Made by a program: the position numbers and the translations under genes | Notes under the pieces: model-generated | Seen by the model: only the letters and a program-made list of their open reading frames with translations | Databases searched by the model: none | What the model was told of the DNA's origin: nothing | In this document: piece by piece, positions 18,153-26,390 of the stretch | Numbering within the stretch: the first letter of the stretch is position 1 | How the letters are laid out: the number at the start of each line of letters is the position of its first letter | NCBI GenBank assembly: GCA_036273735.1 | Contig: DASUHA010000115.1 | Location: 1-64,000 of the forward strand | DNA: 64,000 nt | Direction of reading: 5' to 3' | Source: 13-2-20CM-66-19 sp036273735 | GTDB taxonomy: Bacteria > Pseudomonadota > Gammaproteobacteria > Steroidobacterales > Steroidobacteraceae

Positions 18153-19996
18153 TTCCCCTCCCAGCGCGCCTGGCGGCGCCGCTCGTATTCCGCGCGGGCG
18201 GTCCTGACGGATTCGCTCGCGGATACTTCCGGCACGGCGACTTCCCACCAGGCGCCACCGGCATTCGTCGCGGCCTGCGGGTCGGTGTCGATCACGATCA
18301 CATAGCTGCGCGGGGCAGCGCGCGCACGCTCGAGAGCCTCGGACAGCGGGCCGATACCCGAGACCTTCTCGCTCGCCGCGCCGAGTGCCGCGGCGTGGGC
18401 CGCAAAATCGACCGGTACCGCGTTTCCCTGCCCCGGCTTGGCCAGCAGGTTGTTGAACGGCACACCACCGGTTGCCTTCTGCAGCCGATGGATGCATCCG
18501 AAGCCGCGGTTGTCGAGCACCACCACCACGAGCTTCAACCCCAGCATGACGGAGGTGGCAATCTCGGAATTCAACATCAGATAGCTGCCGTCGCCGACCA
18601 TGACCACGACCTCGCGGTCGGGGTCGGCAAGCTTCACGCCGAGGCCGCCGGCGATCTCATAGCCCATGCACGAGAATCCGTATTCGACGTGATAGCTGCC
18701 CGCGCGCGCGGGCCGCCAGAGCTTGTGCAGCTCACCTGGCAGCCCGCCGGCCGCGCAGACGACGGTGGTCTCACTGCGGGCCCAGCGGCCGACCGCACCG
18801 ATGACCTCTGCGTCGGAGGGCAGACCTCGAGCGGCCGGCGGATGAACTGCACGACTCCATGCTGTTTCCCAGGTGGCGCGCGCCGTCGCGACCGAGTCAC
18901 TCCATGCGTGTGGGACGCGATAGCCTGAGAGCGCCTCCCGCAGCCGCTCGAGCACCTCGCGGGCATCACCGATGACTGCCATGGCCCCATGTTTGTGCGC
19001 GTCATACGCGTTGACATTCGCCTGCAGGAATCGTATGCACCTGGGAAACAGCGTCCGCGAGGCGGTCGTGAAATCCTGCAGCCGGGTACCGATCGCCAGC
19101 ACGACATCCGCTGTCGCCGCGGCAGTGTTCGCGGCGCTCGTGCCCGTGACGCCGATGGCGCCCAGCGACTGCGGATGCTCCCAGCTGAGAGCGCCGCGGC
19201 CGGCCTGCGTTTCTCCCACGGGAATGCCGGTCGCGCGCGCGAGCTGATCGAGCGCGCCCTCCGCGAGCGAGTAGAGCACGCCGCCCCCCGCGATGATGAG
19301 CGGCGTGCGGGCGGTCCGGAGACACTCAGCGGCCTGCCGGAGATCCTCTGCGGCCGGCGGCGGACGGCGGATGGACCAGCGCGTCGGCTCCAGCATGCGC
19401 GCCGGGAATTCCCAGGCCTCGGTCTGCGTATCCTGACAGAACGCCAGCGTGACCGGCCCGCAGCCGGCCGGGTCGAGCAGAGTCGCCATGGCCCGCGGCA
19501 GCGCGTCGACCAACTGCTCCGGGCGCTGTATGCGGTCGAAGTAGCGCGACACCGGCCGGAAGCAGTCGTTGGCACTCACGGTGCCGTCGGCAAAGTCCTC
19601 CACCTGTTGCAGCACTGGATCCGGGCCGCGTCCGGCGAACACATCGCCCGGCAGGAAGAGCACCGGCAGGCGGTTGACGTGTGCGACGGCCGCCGCCGTC
19701 ACCATGTTGAGCGCGCCCGGGCCGATCGAGCTCGTACAGAGCATCGCCCGGCGGCGGCGTGAAGCCTTTGCGAAGGCGATTGCCGCATGCGCCATGCCCT
19801 GCTCGTTATGCGCGCGAAAAGTCGGCAGGATCTCCTGTGCACCCTGCAATGCCTCGCCGAGCCCCGCGACGTTGCCGTGCCCGAAAATGGCCCACGCCCC
19901 GTAGAAGTAGCGCATCGGGCTGCCGCCGTCGTCGATGAGCTGGTTGGCCAGATAGCGCACCGCGGCCTGAGCGGCGGTGAGACGGATCCGCGTCAC
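18149..19996 (-). CDS. iolD: 3D-(3,5/4)-trihydroxycyclohexane-1,2-dione hydrolase
   Basis: A 615-residue thiamine-diphosphate enzyme that opens the cyclohexanedione ring to give 5-deoxy-glucuronate. Order of domains: N-terminal pyrimidine-binding domain (HNEQGMAHAAIAFAKA carrying the conserved Glu), central domain (PLIIAGGGVLYS), and C-terminal ThDP domain with the Mg-binding GDGSYLMLNSEI. The GTG start is supported by GAGGAG 9 bases upstream. It follows iolC by 19 bases and overlaps iolE. Length matches the family. Confidence 0.95.
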   Translation of the reverse strand: MTRIRLTAAQAAVRYLANQLIDDGGSPMRYFYGAWAIFGHGNVAGLGEALQGAQEILPTFRAHNEQGMAHAAIAFAKASRRRRAMLCTSSIGPGALNMVTAAAVAHVNRLPVLFLPGDVFAGRGPDPVLQQVEDFADGTVSANDCFRPVSRYFDRIQRPEQLVDALPRAMATLLDPAGCGPVTLAFCQDTQTEAWEFPARMLEPTRWSIRRPPPAAEDLRQAAECLRTARTPLIIAGGGVLYSLAEGALDQLARATGIPVGETQAGRGALSWEHPQSLGAIGVTGTSAANTAAATADVVLAIGTRLQDFTTASRTLFPRCIRFLQANVNAYDAHKHGAMAVIGDAREVLERLREALSGYRVPHAWSDSVATARATWETAWSRAVHPPAARGLPSDAEVIGAVGRWARSETTVVCAAGGLPGELHKLWRPARAGSYHVEYGFSCMGYEIAGGLGVKLADPDREVVVMVGDGSYLMLNSEIATSVMLGLKLVVVVLDNRGFGCIHRLQKATGGVPFNNLLAKPGQGNAVPVDFAAHAAALGAASEKVSGIGPLSEALERARAAPRSYVIVIDTDPQAATNAGGAWWEVAVPEVSASESVRTARAEYERRRQARWEGN

Positions 19997-20015
19997 GTGT
20001 GTGGCTCCTCGAATT

Positions 20016-21938
20016 TTACGCCGGCGGATTCGGCCGCGCCCGGCGCCATGCAGCCACGACGGCCTGCAGATTGGCGGCGAGCGCAGCCACCGTCTCGGCA
20101 TCGCCGGTCTCACCGGCGAGCCGCCACCGGGCAGGCTCGGCAAAGATGGTACGCCCTACCGCGAAACCCCGTACGAGCTCAAAGGGCGCGGCGGCCTGGA
20201 AAGCGGCTGCCAGGCTCTCCGCATCGGCGGCAAGCCCCAGGACGAGGACGCCGCGGCACCACGGGTCGCGCCGCCGGATCGTGTCCTGGATTGCGGCCCA
20301 TTCCGCCGGCTGCTCGCTGGGCTCGAGCTTCCACCAGTCGGGACGGATACCGAGATCGTACAACCGCTCGAGCACTCGGGCCGTCGTGCCCGGCTCGATC
20401 AGGCCGTAGGGTGAGGCGATCACTTCGAGCAGCAGCTCGTGGCGCGTCTCCCGACAGGCGCTCTCCAGACACCGCAGCCGCTCCTCCTGTTGCTCGCGCA
20501 GCGTCTGCGGATCATCGGGGTGGTAGCGAACCAGGCATTTGACTACGTGATTCTGCGGCCAGCTGCGCAGCGTCGAGCCAACATCGGCCACGCCGTCGAA
20601 AGCCAGCGGGCGTGAGCCGCTCTGCTCGATCGGCCGTCCGATCCAGTAGGGATGATCAGCGGCCCGCTCCAGCGCGTGACGGCCGAATCGGCCGTCGAGC
20701 AGGATGCCGTAGCGCGGATCACCGCGCGCTACCCGGTCGACAGCCTCCAAAGCCAATGTCTTGAATGCCTCGAGCGCCGTCTCGCTCGCATCCAGCTCGG
20801 CTGCCAGCGTCTCCAGAGGACCGCGGTGATCGATCGCGAGCACGAGCAGCTCCGCCGGTCGTGTTGCGCGCGTGGTAGCGCGGTGCACGTGCTCCAGCTC
20901 TTGCGAGTCACGCAGCCGCCGCGGCCATTCTCTTTCGAGAAAGGCCGAGAGCTCCGGCCAGGTGGGCATTGCCGGCGCGCAGCCGTGCCGCGAGACGACG
21001 ATGGCGCCGCAGGCGTTCCCAAACCGGCAACAGGTCTCCACGGGTGAGCCGCGCAGCCAACCCCGCAGAAAGCCGCTCATGAACGCATCGCCGGCTCCGA
21101 GGATGTTGAAAACCTCGACGGCGAAGCCGGGAGCCTTCACGCCCGTCTCCAGCCGCGGCCCGATCGGGCCCTCGAATGCAACGCAGCCCTCCGCGCCCAG
21201 CTTGCACACCAGCAGGGCAGCCGTGCAGGCGCGCACCGCGCGCAGCGCGGCCAGCGTGTCGGTCGATCCCCCGAGGATGTGGAACTCCTCCTCCGTGCCC
21301 ACGATCAGGTCGCATAGAGGCGCGATTCCCCGCAACTGTGCCGTGACCGCGGCACTGACGACGAACCGGTTCTCGCCGGCCTCGGGTGCGGTCAACCCCC
21401 AGAGCACCGGCCGGTAGTCGATATCAAACACGACCCGCCCGCCGGCCGCGCGTGCCAGCTCTGCGGCCTTGCGGCTCGCGGCGCGCACGCCGGGTTGTGA
21501 GAGATGCGTGCCGTTGATGAGCACCGCGGCTGCGCTGGCGATGAGGGACGGATCGACGTCTTCCTCGCCGAGCGCCATGTCCGCGCAGTTCTCTCTATAG
21601 AAGAGGAGTGGAAAGCGCCGCTCGTCACGAATGCCCAGAACGGCGAGGGCGGTGAGCCGGCGCGGATCCGTGATGACGCCGCGCACCTCGACGCCGCAGC
21701 GGATGAGCTCCTCGCGGATGAAGCGCCCGAAATGATCGTCGCCCACGCGGGTGAGGAGTCCGGCATGCAACCCGAGCCGCGCGGCACCGATCGCCGTGTT
21801 CGTTGGGCTGCCCCCCACGTACTTGGCGAAGGATCCCATGTCCTCGAGCCGGCCGCCGATCTGCTCGCCGTAGAGGTCCACGGAGGACCGTCCGACCGTG
21901 ATCAGGTCGAGCGAACGGCCGCCGATCGGTTCCGCCAT
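20016..21938 (-). CDS. iolC: bifunctional 5-dehydro-2-deoxygluconokinase / DUF2090 aldolase-like protein
   Basis: A 640-residue fusion. Residues 1 to about 325 are a PfkB/ribokinase-type kinase (GGSPTNTAIGAARLGL and the catalytic NILGAGDAF). Residues from about 340 to the end are a DUF2090 domain (LLVLAIDHRGPLETL, YGILLDGRFGRHAL), which in proteobacterial IolC proteins is thought to supply the aldolase step that Bacillus does with IolJ. It phosphorylates 2-deoxy-5-keto-gluconate and likely splits it to dihydroxyacetone phosphate and malonate semialdehyde. It is the first gene of the iolC-D-E-B operon. No separate iolJ is seen. Confidence 0.93.
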   Translation of the reverse strand: MAEPIGGRSLDLITVGRSSVDLYGEQIGGRLEDMGSFAKYVGGSPTNTAIGAARLGLHAGLLTRVGDDHFGRFIREELIRCGVEVRGVITDPRRLTALAVLGIRDERRFPLLFYRENCADMALGEEDVDPSLIASAAAVLINGTHLSQPGVRAASRKAAELARAAGGRVVFDIDYRPVLWGLTAPEAGENRFVVSAAVTAQLRGIAPLCDLIVGTEEEFHILGGSTDTLAALRAVRACTAALLVCKLGAEGCVAFEGPIGPRLETGVKAPGFAVEVFNILGAGDAFMSGFLRGWLRGSPVETCCRFGNACGAIVVSRHGCAPAMPTWPELSAFLEREWPRRLRDSQELEHVHRATTRATRPAELLVLAIDHRGPLETLAAELDASETALEAFKTLALEAVDRVARGDPRYGILLDGRFGRHALERAADHPYWIGRPIEQSGSRPLAFDGVADVGSTLRSWPQNHVVKCLVRYHPDDPQTLREQQEERLRCLESACRETRHELLLEVIASPYGLIEPGTTARVLERLYDLGIRPDWWKLEPSEQPAEWAAIQDTIRRRDPWCRGVLVLGLAADAESLAAAFQAAAPFELVRGFAVGRTIFAEPARWRLAGETGDAETVAALAANLQAVVAAWRRARPNPPA

Positions 21939-21966
21939 GGCTGGTCTCGGTGCTGCTTCTACCTCT

Positions 21967-22003
21967 GCAATTCTTATTCTATTACATGACCTCGCAGAAT
22001 TGC
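21967..22003 (-). promoter_or_regulatory. inverted repeat in the iolC promoter region, candidate IolR operator
   Basis: Perfect 8-base arms GCAATTCT (21967-21974) and AGAATTGC (21996-22003) are separated by 21 bases. Between them, read toward iolC, is TAGAAT, a good -10 match. The arms therefore flank a probable RNA polymerase site upstream of the iol operon, where an RpiR-type dimer or tetramer could bind. Confidence 0.45.
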
Positions 22004-22120
22004 CATTCCAAGATGGGCGCATGAACCTACAGAGCGCTTTGCCGAACGCACTCTCTCTCGTTGCGCCGTGATGCGGCCTCGGAGCTCCGCGTGGACCCGC
22101 TGTTCCGAATTCGCCGGGTC

Positions 22121-22495
22121 CTACCGGACCACGATCACGCCATGCATGTAAGGATGCACCGTGCAGATGTAATGGTAGGTTCCCGCATGATGGAACGTGT
22201 ATCCGAATCGAGTGCCGCTTTCCAGTGCCGGCGAATTGAACGCCTCGGGACCGTCCGTGCCCTTGATGGTGTGGACGTCATCGTCCTTGTTGATCCAGGT
22301 TACCGTGGCTCCCTTCTTCACCATGATGGTTCCGGGTTTGAATGAATAGTTGGTGATGGTGACGGCTGGCTTCATCGCGGGCGCTGCCGCCGCCACGACC
22401 GCACCGTCGCGTACCAGGGCGGCAGTGCCGGCCACTGCAACGGAGACAGCCGCGAGCGCGGAGAGGGTGCGACGTCGTCGTAAAAAAAACTTCAT
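22121..22495 (-). CDS. exported cupredoxin-domain protein
   Basis: A 124-residue protein with an Arg-rich, hydrophobic N-terminal signal (about 37 residues) and one cupredoxin domain. Type-1 copper ligands are all in place: His75, Cys111, His114 and Met117 (YICTVHPYMHG). It should bind a single copper in the periplasm and carry or buffer electrons or copper. It lies 10 bases after the metallophosphoesterase gene and is almost certainly cotranscribed with it from the ECF-type promoter near 23500. Confidence 0.88.
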   Translation of the reverse strand: MKFFLRRRRTLSALAAVSVAVAGTAALVRDGAVVAAAAPAMKPAVTITNYSFKPGTIMVKKGATVTWINKDDDVHTIKGTDGPEAFNSPALESGTRFGYTFHHAGTYHYICTVHPYMHGVIVVR

Positions 22496-22505
22496 CTATC
22501 GATCC

Positions 22506-23432
22506 TCATTGAGCAAGTGTCGAATCTGACAGGGACACCCGGTCTGCCACGACGTCGAGACGCCGGACACCGAGCAGTGTCTTCAGCCGGTCGGCCGGCA
22601 CCTTGAGCGGGCCGGGGCCCGGTCCCACGCCCGGCGCCGGCTGCGGAAAGGCGGTCGAATAGGCAGTGTGATAGGTCATGTTGCCCTCGACCTTCTGAAT
22701 GACCTGATGGATGTGGCCGTTGAGAATGGTCACGGAGCCGAACCGCCGCAGCGCGGCGAGCGCGGGCGCGGCATCCTCCGTGCCCCAGCCCCACTGCGGA
22801 TAGATGGACCACATCGGCATGTGGGTGAAGACCACGATGGGAGTGCTGGCGCTGCGCTGGCGCAGGTCCGCGTCCAGCCACTTCAGCTGCTCGGGCCCGA
22901 ACCAGCCGAGTCCCGTCGGGGTCAGCTTCACCACGTTGATGAGGCCGATGAAATGCACGCCGTGCGCATCGAAGCTGTACCAGCCGCCGCCGTCGTGGCC
23001 GCGTCCAAAGCGTTGGAAGAAGAGCTTGCCGCCATCCCCGATGGTGTCGTGCTCGCCGGGCACGTAAAAGACATCCCGCTTGACGCCCTGCATGATCTCG
23101 CCGGCGGTGGCGAACTGCCCGGCGGCAGAAAGATGACTGACGTCTCCGGTGTGGATCACGAAGTCCGGCTTCAGCGCCGCCAACCTGCCGACCGCCTCGA
23201 GCAGGGTGTCCTGCGCGGACGGATGCGCGCCGGCCTTGAAGCCGATGTGCGAGTCGCTGATCTGCCCGAAGCTGAAACCGCGGATCTCCCCGGCCTCCGC
23301 CCGACTTCCCAGATGCAACGCCCGTGGCACGCCGCCGGCGAAGGTCCACAGGACGCCCGCACCGCCCCACAGGAGGTGCTTCATGGCCTCGCGGCGGCCT
23401 TCCCCATTCGACACGACAACCTTCTTGCTCAT
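22506..23432 (-). CDS. Tat-exported calcineurin-like metallophosphoesterase
   Basis: A 308-residue protein. A twin-arginine stretch (GRREAMKHLL) precedes a hydrophobic segment, so Tat export is likely. The metallophosphoesterase motifs follow in order: D60-x-H62, GD at Asp97, PGEHD near 126-129 (the usual Asn of GNHD is Glu), FTHMPMW and GHIH. It hydrolyses a phosphoester with a dinuclear metal centre, substrate unknown. The start has a GGAG site about 9 bases upstream. It is paired with the cupredoxin gene and is divergent from an ECF sigma/anti-sigma pair, whose regulon it probably forms. Confidence 0.87.
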   Translation of the reverse strand: MSKKVVVSNGEGRREAMKHLLWGGAGVLWTFAGGVPRALHLGSRAEAGEIRGFSFGQISDSHIGFKAGAHPSAQDTLLEAVGRLAALKPDFVIHTGDVSHLSAAGQFATAGEIMQGVKRDVFYVPGEHDTIGDGGKLFFQRFGRGHDGGGWYSFDAHGVHFIGLINVVKLTPTGLGWFGPEQLKWLDADLRQRSASTPIVVFTHMPMWSIYPQWGWGTEDAAPALAALRRFGSVTILNGHIHQVIQKVEGNMTYHTAYSTAFPQPAPGVGPGPGPLKVPADRLKTLLGVRRLDVVADRVSLSDSTLAQ

Positions 23433-23495
23433 GCTATTTGACTCCGGAATGTGAACTCCACGCCGCCATCGATGCGGTGGAGCAGGTGACGTGGA

Positions 23496-23528
23496 GGGAG
23501 ATTCAGGGGGTGGGGTGGATATTCCCGG
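23496..23528 (-). promoter_or_regulatory. ECF-type promoter of the metallophosphoesterase-cupredoxin operon
   Basis: On the minus strand GGAATAT (23525-23519) is followed by exactly 17 bases and TCTCCC (23501-23496). It mirrors the plus-strand promoter at 23551-23581. The two -35 regions form a perfect inverted repeat, ATTCCCGG (23521-23528) and CCGGGAAT (23548-23555). Confidence 0.55.
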
Positions 23529-23547
23529 TCGCAGCTAAAAAACTTCT

Positions 23548-23582
23548 CCGGGAATAAATCGCTGCCGACAGAGATCTATAAT
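23548..23582 (+). promoter_or_regulatory. ECF-type autoregulatory promoter of the sigma factor gene
   Basis: GGAATAA (23551-23557), 17 bases, then TCTATAA (23575-23581). The expected transcription start falls at or within a few bases of the sigma-factor ATG at 23589, so the message may be leaderless. TATAAT (23577-23582) is also embedded, but no housekeeping -35 box lies at the right distance. Confidence 0.55.
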
Positions 23583-23588
23583 GGACGG

Positions 23589-24125
23589 ATGGGCTCGGAT
23601 GACGCCTTCGCCGCCGTGGCGCTGCCGCACCTCGATGCGGCCTTCAATCTCGCTCGCTGGCTCACCGGCAGCCGCGCTGACGCGGAGGACGTGGTCCAGG
23701 AGGCCATGGTGCGTGCACTGACCTATTTCCCCACTTTTCGCGGCGGCAGCAGCCGAGCGTGGATCCTGCAGATCGTGCGCAATACCGCGTACAAGATGCT
23801 TGCCGCGCGCCGCGGCCCGCGTGGCGGCGGCCAGACCAGCCTCGAGGAGGCCGGCGGTATCGAAGACATCCCCGACCTGGCCGACGGACCGGAGCGGGCG
23901 CTCATTGTGTCGGATGATCTGTCGCGGATCGATACCCTGATCGAAGGCCTGCCGGCAGAGTTGCGTGAGACTCTCATCCTGCGCGAGCTCGAGGAGCTCT
24001 CCTACCGGGAGATCTCACAGGTGACGGCGGTGCCCATCGGTACGGTCATGTCCCGCCTCTGGCGGGCGCGCCGGATGTTGGCGAAGGCGGCCGGGGAAGG
24101 AGACAAGAAAGGAGATCAGAGATGA
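23589..24125 (+). CDS. ECF-family RNA polymerase sigma factor
   Basis: A 178-residue ECF sigma factor with only regions 2 and 4. Region 2 is seen as NLARWLTGSRADAEDVVQEAMVRAL and region 4 as LPAELRETLILRELEELSYREIS followed by GTVMSRLWRARRML. It recruits RNA polymerase to GGAAT-type promoters. Its stop overlaps the anti-sigma start (ATGA), so the two are made together. Divergent orientation from the metallophosphoesterase and cupredoxin genes and the mirrored promoters mark those genes as likely targets. The inducing signal is not evident; copper or oxidative stress would fit the cupredoxin. Confidence 0.93.
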   Translation: MGSDDAFAAVALPHLDAAFNLARWLTGSRADAEDVVQEAMVRALTYFPTFRGGSSRAWILQIVRNTAYKMLAARRGPRGGGQTSLEEAGGIEDIPDLADGPERALIVSDDLSRIDTLIEGLPAELRETLILRELEELSYREISQVTAVPIGTVMSRLWRARRMLAKAAGEGDKKGDQR

Positions 24126-24883
24126 GCGCCGATGATTGCGGCAAGCTCCTGCTGCTTCAGGCCGAGCTCGATGGCGAGCTCGATGCGGCCGAGGCGGCCG
24201 CTCTCGCCGAGCACCGTGCGAGCTGCCCGATCTGCCAGCGGAACGAGTCGGCCATTCTCGCCGCCCGGCAGGCGTTGCAGGGCGCCACCTATCACCGTGC
24301 CGACCCTGAGTTTCGGCGCTCCCTGGCAGGTCGCATCGGAACGGGCCGCGCCGGAGCCGGTCAGCCCTCACCCCGCCGCCGGGCGTCGCTCCCATGGCGC
24401 GGGCTTGCAACCTTCGGCGCCGGAGCCGCGCTCGCGGCTGCGATCCTCCTCGCCGTTTTGCCGCTGGGGCGTCAGGATACGATCACGGCATTGGTCGATG
24501 ACCATGTCAGGGCGCTTCAGCCCGGGCATCTGCTGGACGTCGTGTCGACGAACCAACACACCGTGAAGCCCTGGTTCGACGGTAAGCTCGATTTCGCGCC
24601 GCCGGTCAAGAATCTCGTGGCAGAGGGATTTCCACTCCTGGGCGGCCGGCTCGACTACCTCCACGGAAGGAGCGTGGCGGTGCTCGTTTACTCGCGCGGC
24701 AAGCACCTCGTCGAGCTCTTCGTCTGGCCGGTCTCCGGCGGCATCGAGGAGCCTGCGAGCGCCGCACACAGCGGATACAACGTGATCCATTGGACGGCGA
24801 ATGGCATGTCATTCTCCGCCGTCTCCGATCTCGATGTGGCAGGGTTGCGGGAGTTCGTTCGGGAGTGGCAGCAGGCGTCCTGA
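24122..24883 (+). CDS. zinc-finger (zf-HC2) membrane anti-sigma factor
   Basis: A 253-residue protein. The N-terminal anti-sigma zinc finger is visible as His31, Cys35 and Cys38 (EHRASCPIC). One transmembrane helix at about residues 96-115 follows, then a periplasmic domain of roughly 135 residues with no recognised fold. It should hold the coupled ECF sigma factor inactive until a periplasmic signal is sensed. The gene converges on the sulfatase gene with only 7 bases between. Confidence 0.9.
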   Translation: MSADDCGKLLLLQAELDGELDAAEAAALAEHRASCPICQRNESAILAARQALQGATYHRADPEFRRSLAGRIGTGRAGAGQPSPRRRASLPWRGLATFGAGAALAAAILLAVLPLGRQDTITALVDDHVRALQPGHLLDVVSTNQHTVKPWFDGKLDFAPPVKNLVAEGFPLLGGRLDYLHGRSVAVLVYSRGKHLVELFVWPVSGGIEEPASAAHSGYNVIHWTANGMSFSAVSDLDVAGLREFVREWQQAS

Positions 24884-24890
24884 GGGCGCC

Positions 24891-26342
24891 CTATCGATAC
24901 CTTTCCGCGAGGGCCACCGCCAGCTCGGCTCTGCCCGTCGCCCGCAGGCGCTCGAGGTAGGCGGGTAGCTCTCCTCGCACGTGGTACGGCCCGCCTTCCA
25001 GCACCACGCTCTCCAACGGATCGCGGCCGCGAGCCGCGTTGCGGATCATCCCGGCCTGCCAATGCGACAGGAGTGTCAGGCCGCGCGCCGCAACATCCGT
25101 GCGCTCCGCGGCAACATTCCGCTGCTCGAAGGGATCGTTGCCCAGGTCGAACAGCATGACGTCGTCGAAGAGGTGGTAACCGCCGTGCAGAGTGCTGATG
25201 AGCATCCAGTTGTCGAAGCGGACGCCGCGTTGGCAGGTCCACGCACCCTGGGACAGCACGAGGTGGTCGCGGCCGACATCGACTCCCTGCCTCAGACCCG
25301 CGGCGAACGACTGGCCGTCCCAGCTCTCCGGCACTTTCTCTCCCAGCAGCTCGAGCAGAGTTGCGGTGACATCGATCTGGTAGTGCAGGGCACGGCGCCG
25401 CCCGGCTCCGAGCCCCGGCCAGCGCAGGATCAACGGGACGTGTGTCGTATACTCGTCCGCAGTCTGGTGATCGCAGTAGATGTTGAGCTCGCCGAGGGTC
25501 TCGCCGTGATCGGCGGACACCATGATGGCTGTGTCACTCTCTACGCCCAGCTCGCCGAGGAGCTCGAGCAGTTTCCCTACGCACCGGTCGGCGGCGAGTA
25601 CGCCGACATCGTAGCCATCGAACATCCTGCGCACCGCCGCCATGTCGACCATCTCCTGCGGTTGCCGCGGGTAGTGGGTGCGGTCGTATTCGTTGGGGCT
25701 GAAGCCCCGGCCTTCCTGTGCGCTGTGCGGCCCACAGCCGGCCCAATGTCCGGCCCGCACCTCCTCCGTCAGCCAGGCGGGTAGAGGGGAGTCTTCGAAT
25801 GGTTCCCCGTACGAGGCTGCCGCGCGGTAGGGCGAATGCGGGTCCCATAGATGCACGTGCAGGAACCAGCTGTCCTCCCGGCCGCGCCGGCGCAGCCAGT
25901 CAGCAGCCACCGTGAACACTTCCTCGGCGGTCTCCATTCCGTACTTACCCACGTTGTAGGCCTCGTCAAAGCCCGCATGCCAATGGAAGGCCGAGTGGCG
26001 ATGAGCGAAGGAGCTGATCGTCACGGTCCGCAGCCCCGCGTGCTTCAGGCGGTTGGGGAAGGAGTCGAGATGCAGGCGGGAAAAGAACCCTCTCTGCGGC
26101 CCGTCGATCACCGGATCGGCATCGGTGCCGCCATGGTTGACCACGCCGTTGTGAATGCCGAAGCGGCCCGTGAGGAGCGCCGTGCGGCTCGGGAGGCAAG
26201 GGACGTCGGAGGCGTAGATGCCCTCGAAGAGGACGGCTCCGGCTGCGATGGCATCGATGTTTGGACTGGTCGCACGGTGATAGCCGTAGCAGCCCAAGTG
26301 GTCGGCACGCAGGGTGTCGATGTCGATGTAGAGCAGTCGCAT
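24891..26342 (-). CDS. sulfatase with FGly motif, no signal peptide
   Basis: A 483-residue type I sulfatase. The formylglycine motif C-x-P-S-R is intact as CLPSR (Cys49), followed by TALLTG. Metal-binding blocks are IDIDTLRADHLG at the very N-terminus and SADHGETLGE. It should hydrolyse a sulfate ester after Cys49 is modified by a formylglycine-generating enzyme, which is not in this window. The sequence starts directly in the fold with no leader, so it is probably cytoplasmic, unlike most bacterial sulfatases. It lies downstream of the membrane sulfatase-like gene on the same strand. Confidence 0.88.
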   Translation of the reverse strand: MRLLYIDIDTLRADHLGCYGYHRATSPNIDAIAAGAVLFEGIYASDVPCLPSRTALLTGRFGIHNGVVNHGGTDADPVIDGPQRGFFSRLHLDSFPNRLKHAGLRTVTISSFAHRHSAFHWHAGFDEAYNVGKYGMETAEEVFTVAADWLRRRGREDSWFLHVHLWDPHSPYRAAASYGEPFEDSPLPAWLTEEVRAGHWAGCGPHSAQEGRGFSPNEYDRTHYPRQPQEMVDMAAVRRMFDGYDVGVLAADRCVGKLLELLGELGVESDTAIMVSADHGETLGELNIYCDHQTADEYTTHVPLILRWPGLGAGRRRALHYQIDVTATLLELLGEKVPESWDGQSFAAGLRQGVDVGRDHLVLSQGAWTCQRGVRFDNWMLISTLHGGYHLFDDVMLFDLGNDPFEQRNVAAERTDVAARGLTLLSHWQAGMIRNAARGRDPLESVVLEGGPYHVRGELPAYLERLRATGRAELAVALAERYR

Positions 26343-26390
26343 GGGCTTTGACTCCCCTCGATGCGTTCGGCCGGTATCGCCCCGGCGAGG

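Noticed and set aside
17247..18497. Longer iolE frame starting at 18497
   Set aside because: The extra 115 codons lie inside iolD, do not resemble IolE and would need a start far from any ribosome site. The TTG at 18152 fits the family N-terminus.
23577..23582. TATAAT as a housekeeping promoter for the sigma-factor gene
   Set aside because: No TTGACA-like box lies 15-19 bases upstream; GGAATAA at the ECF spacing explains the region better.
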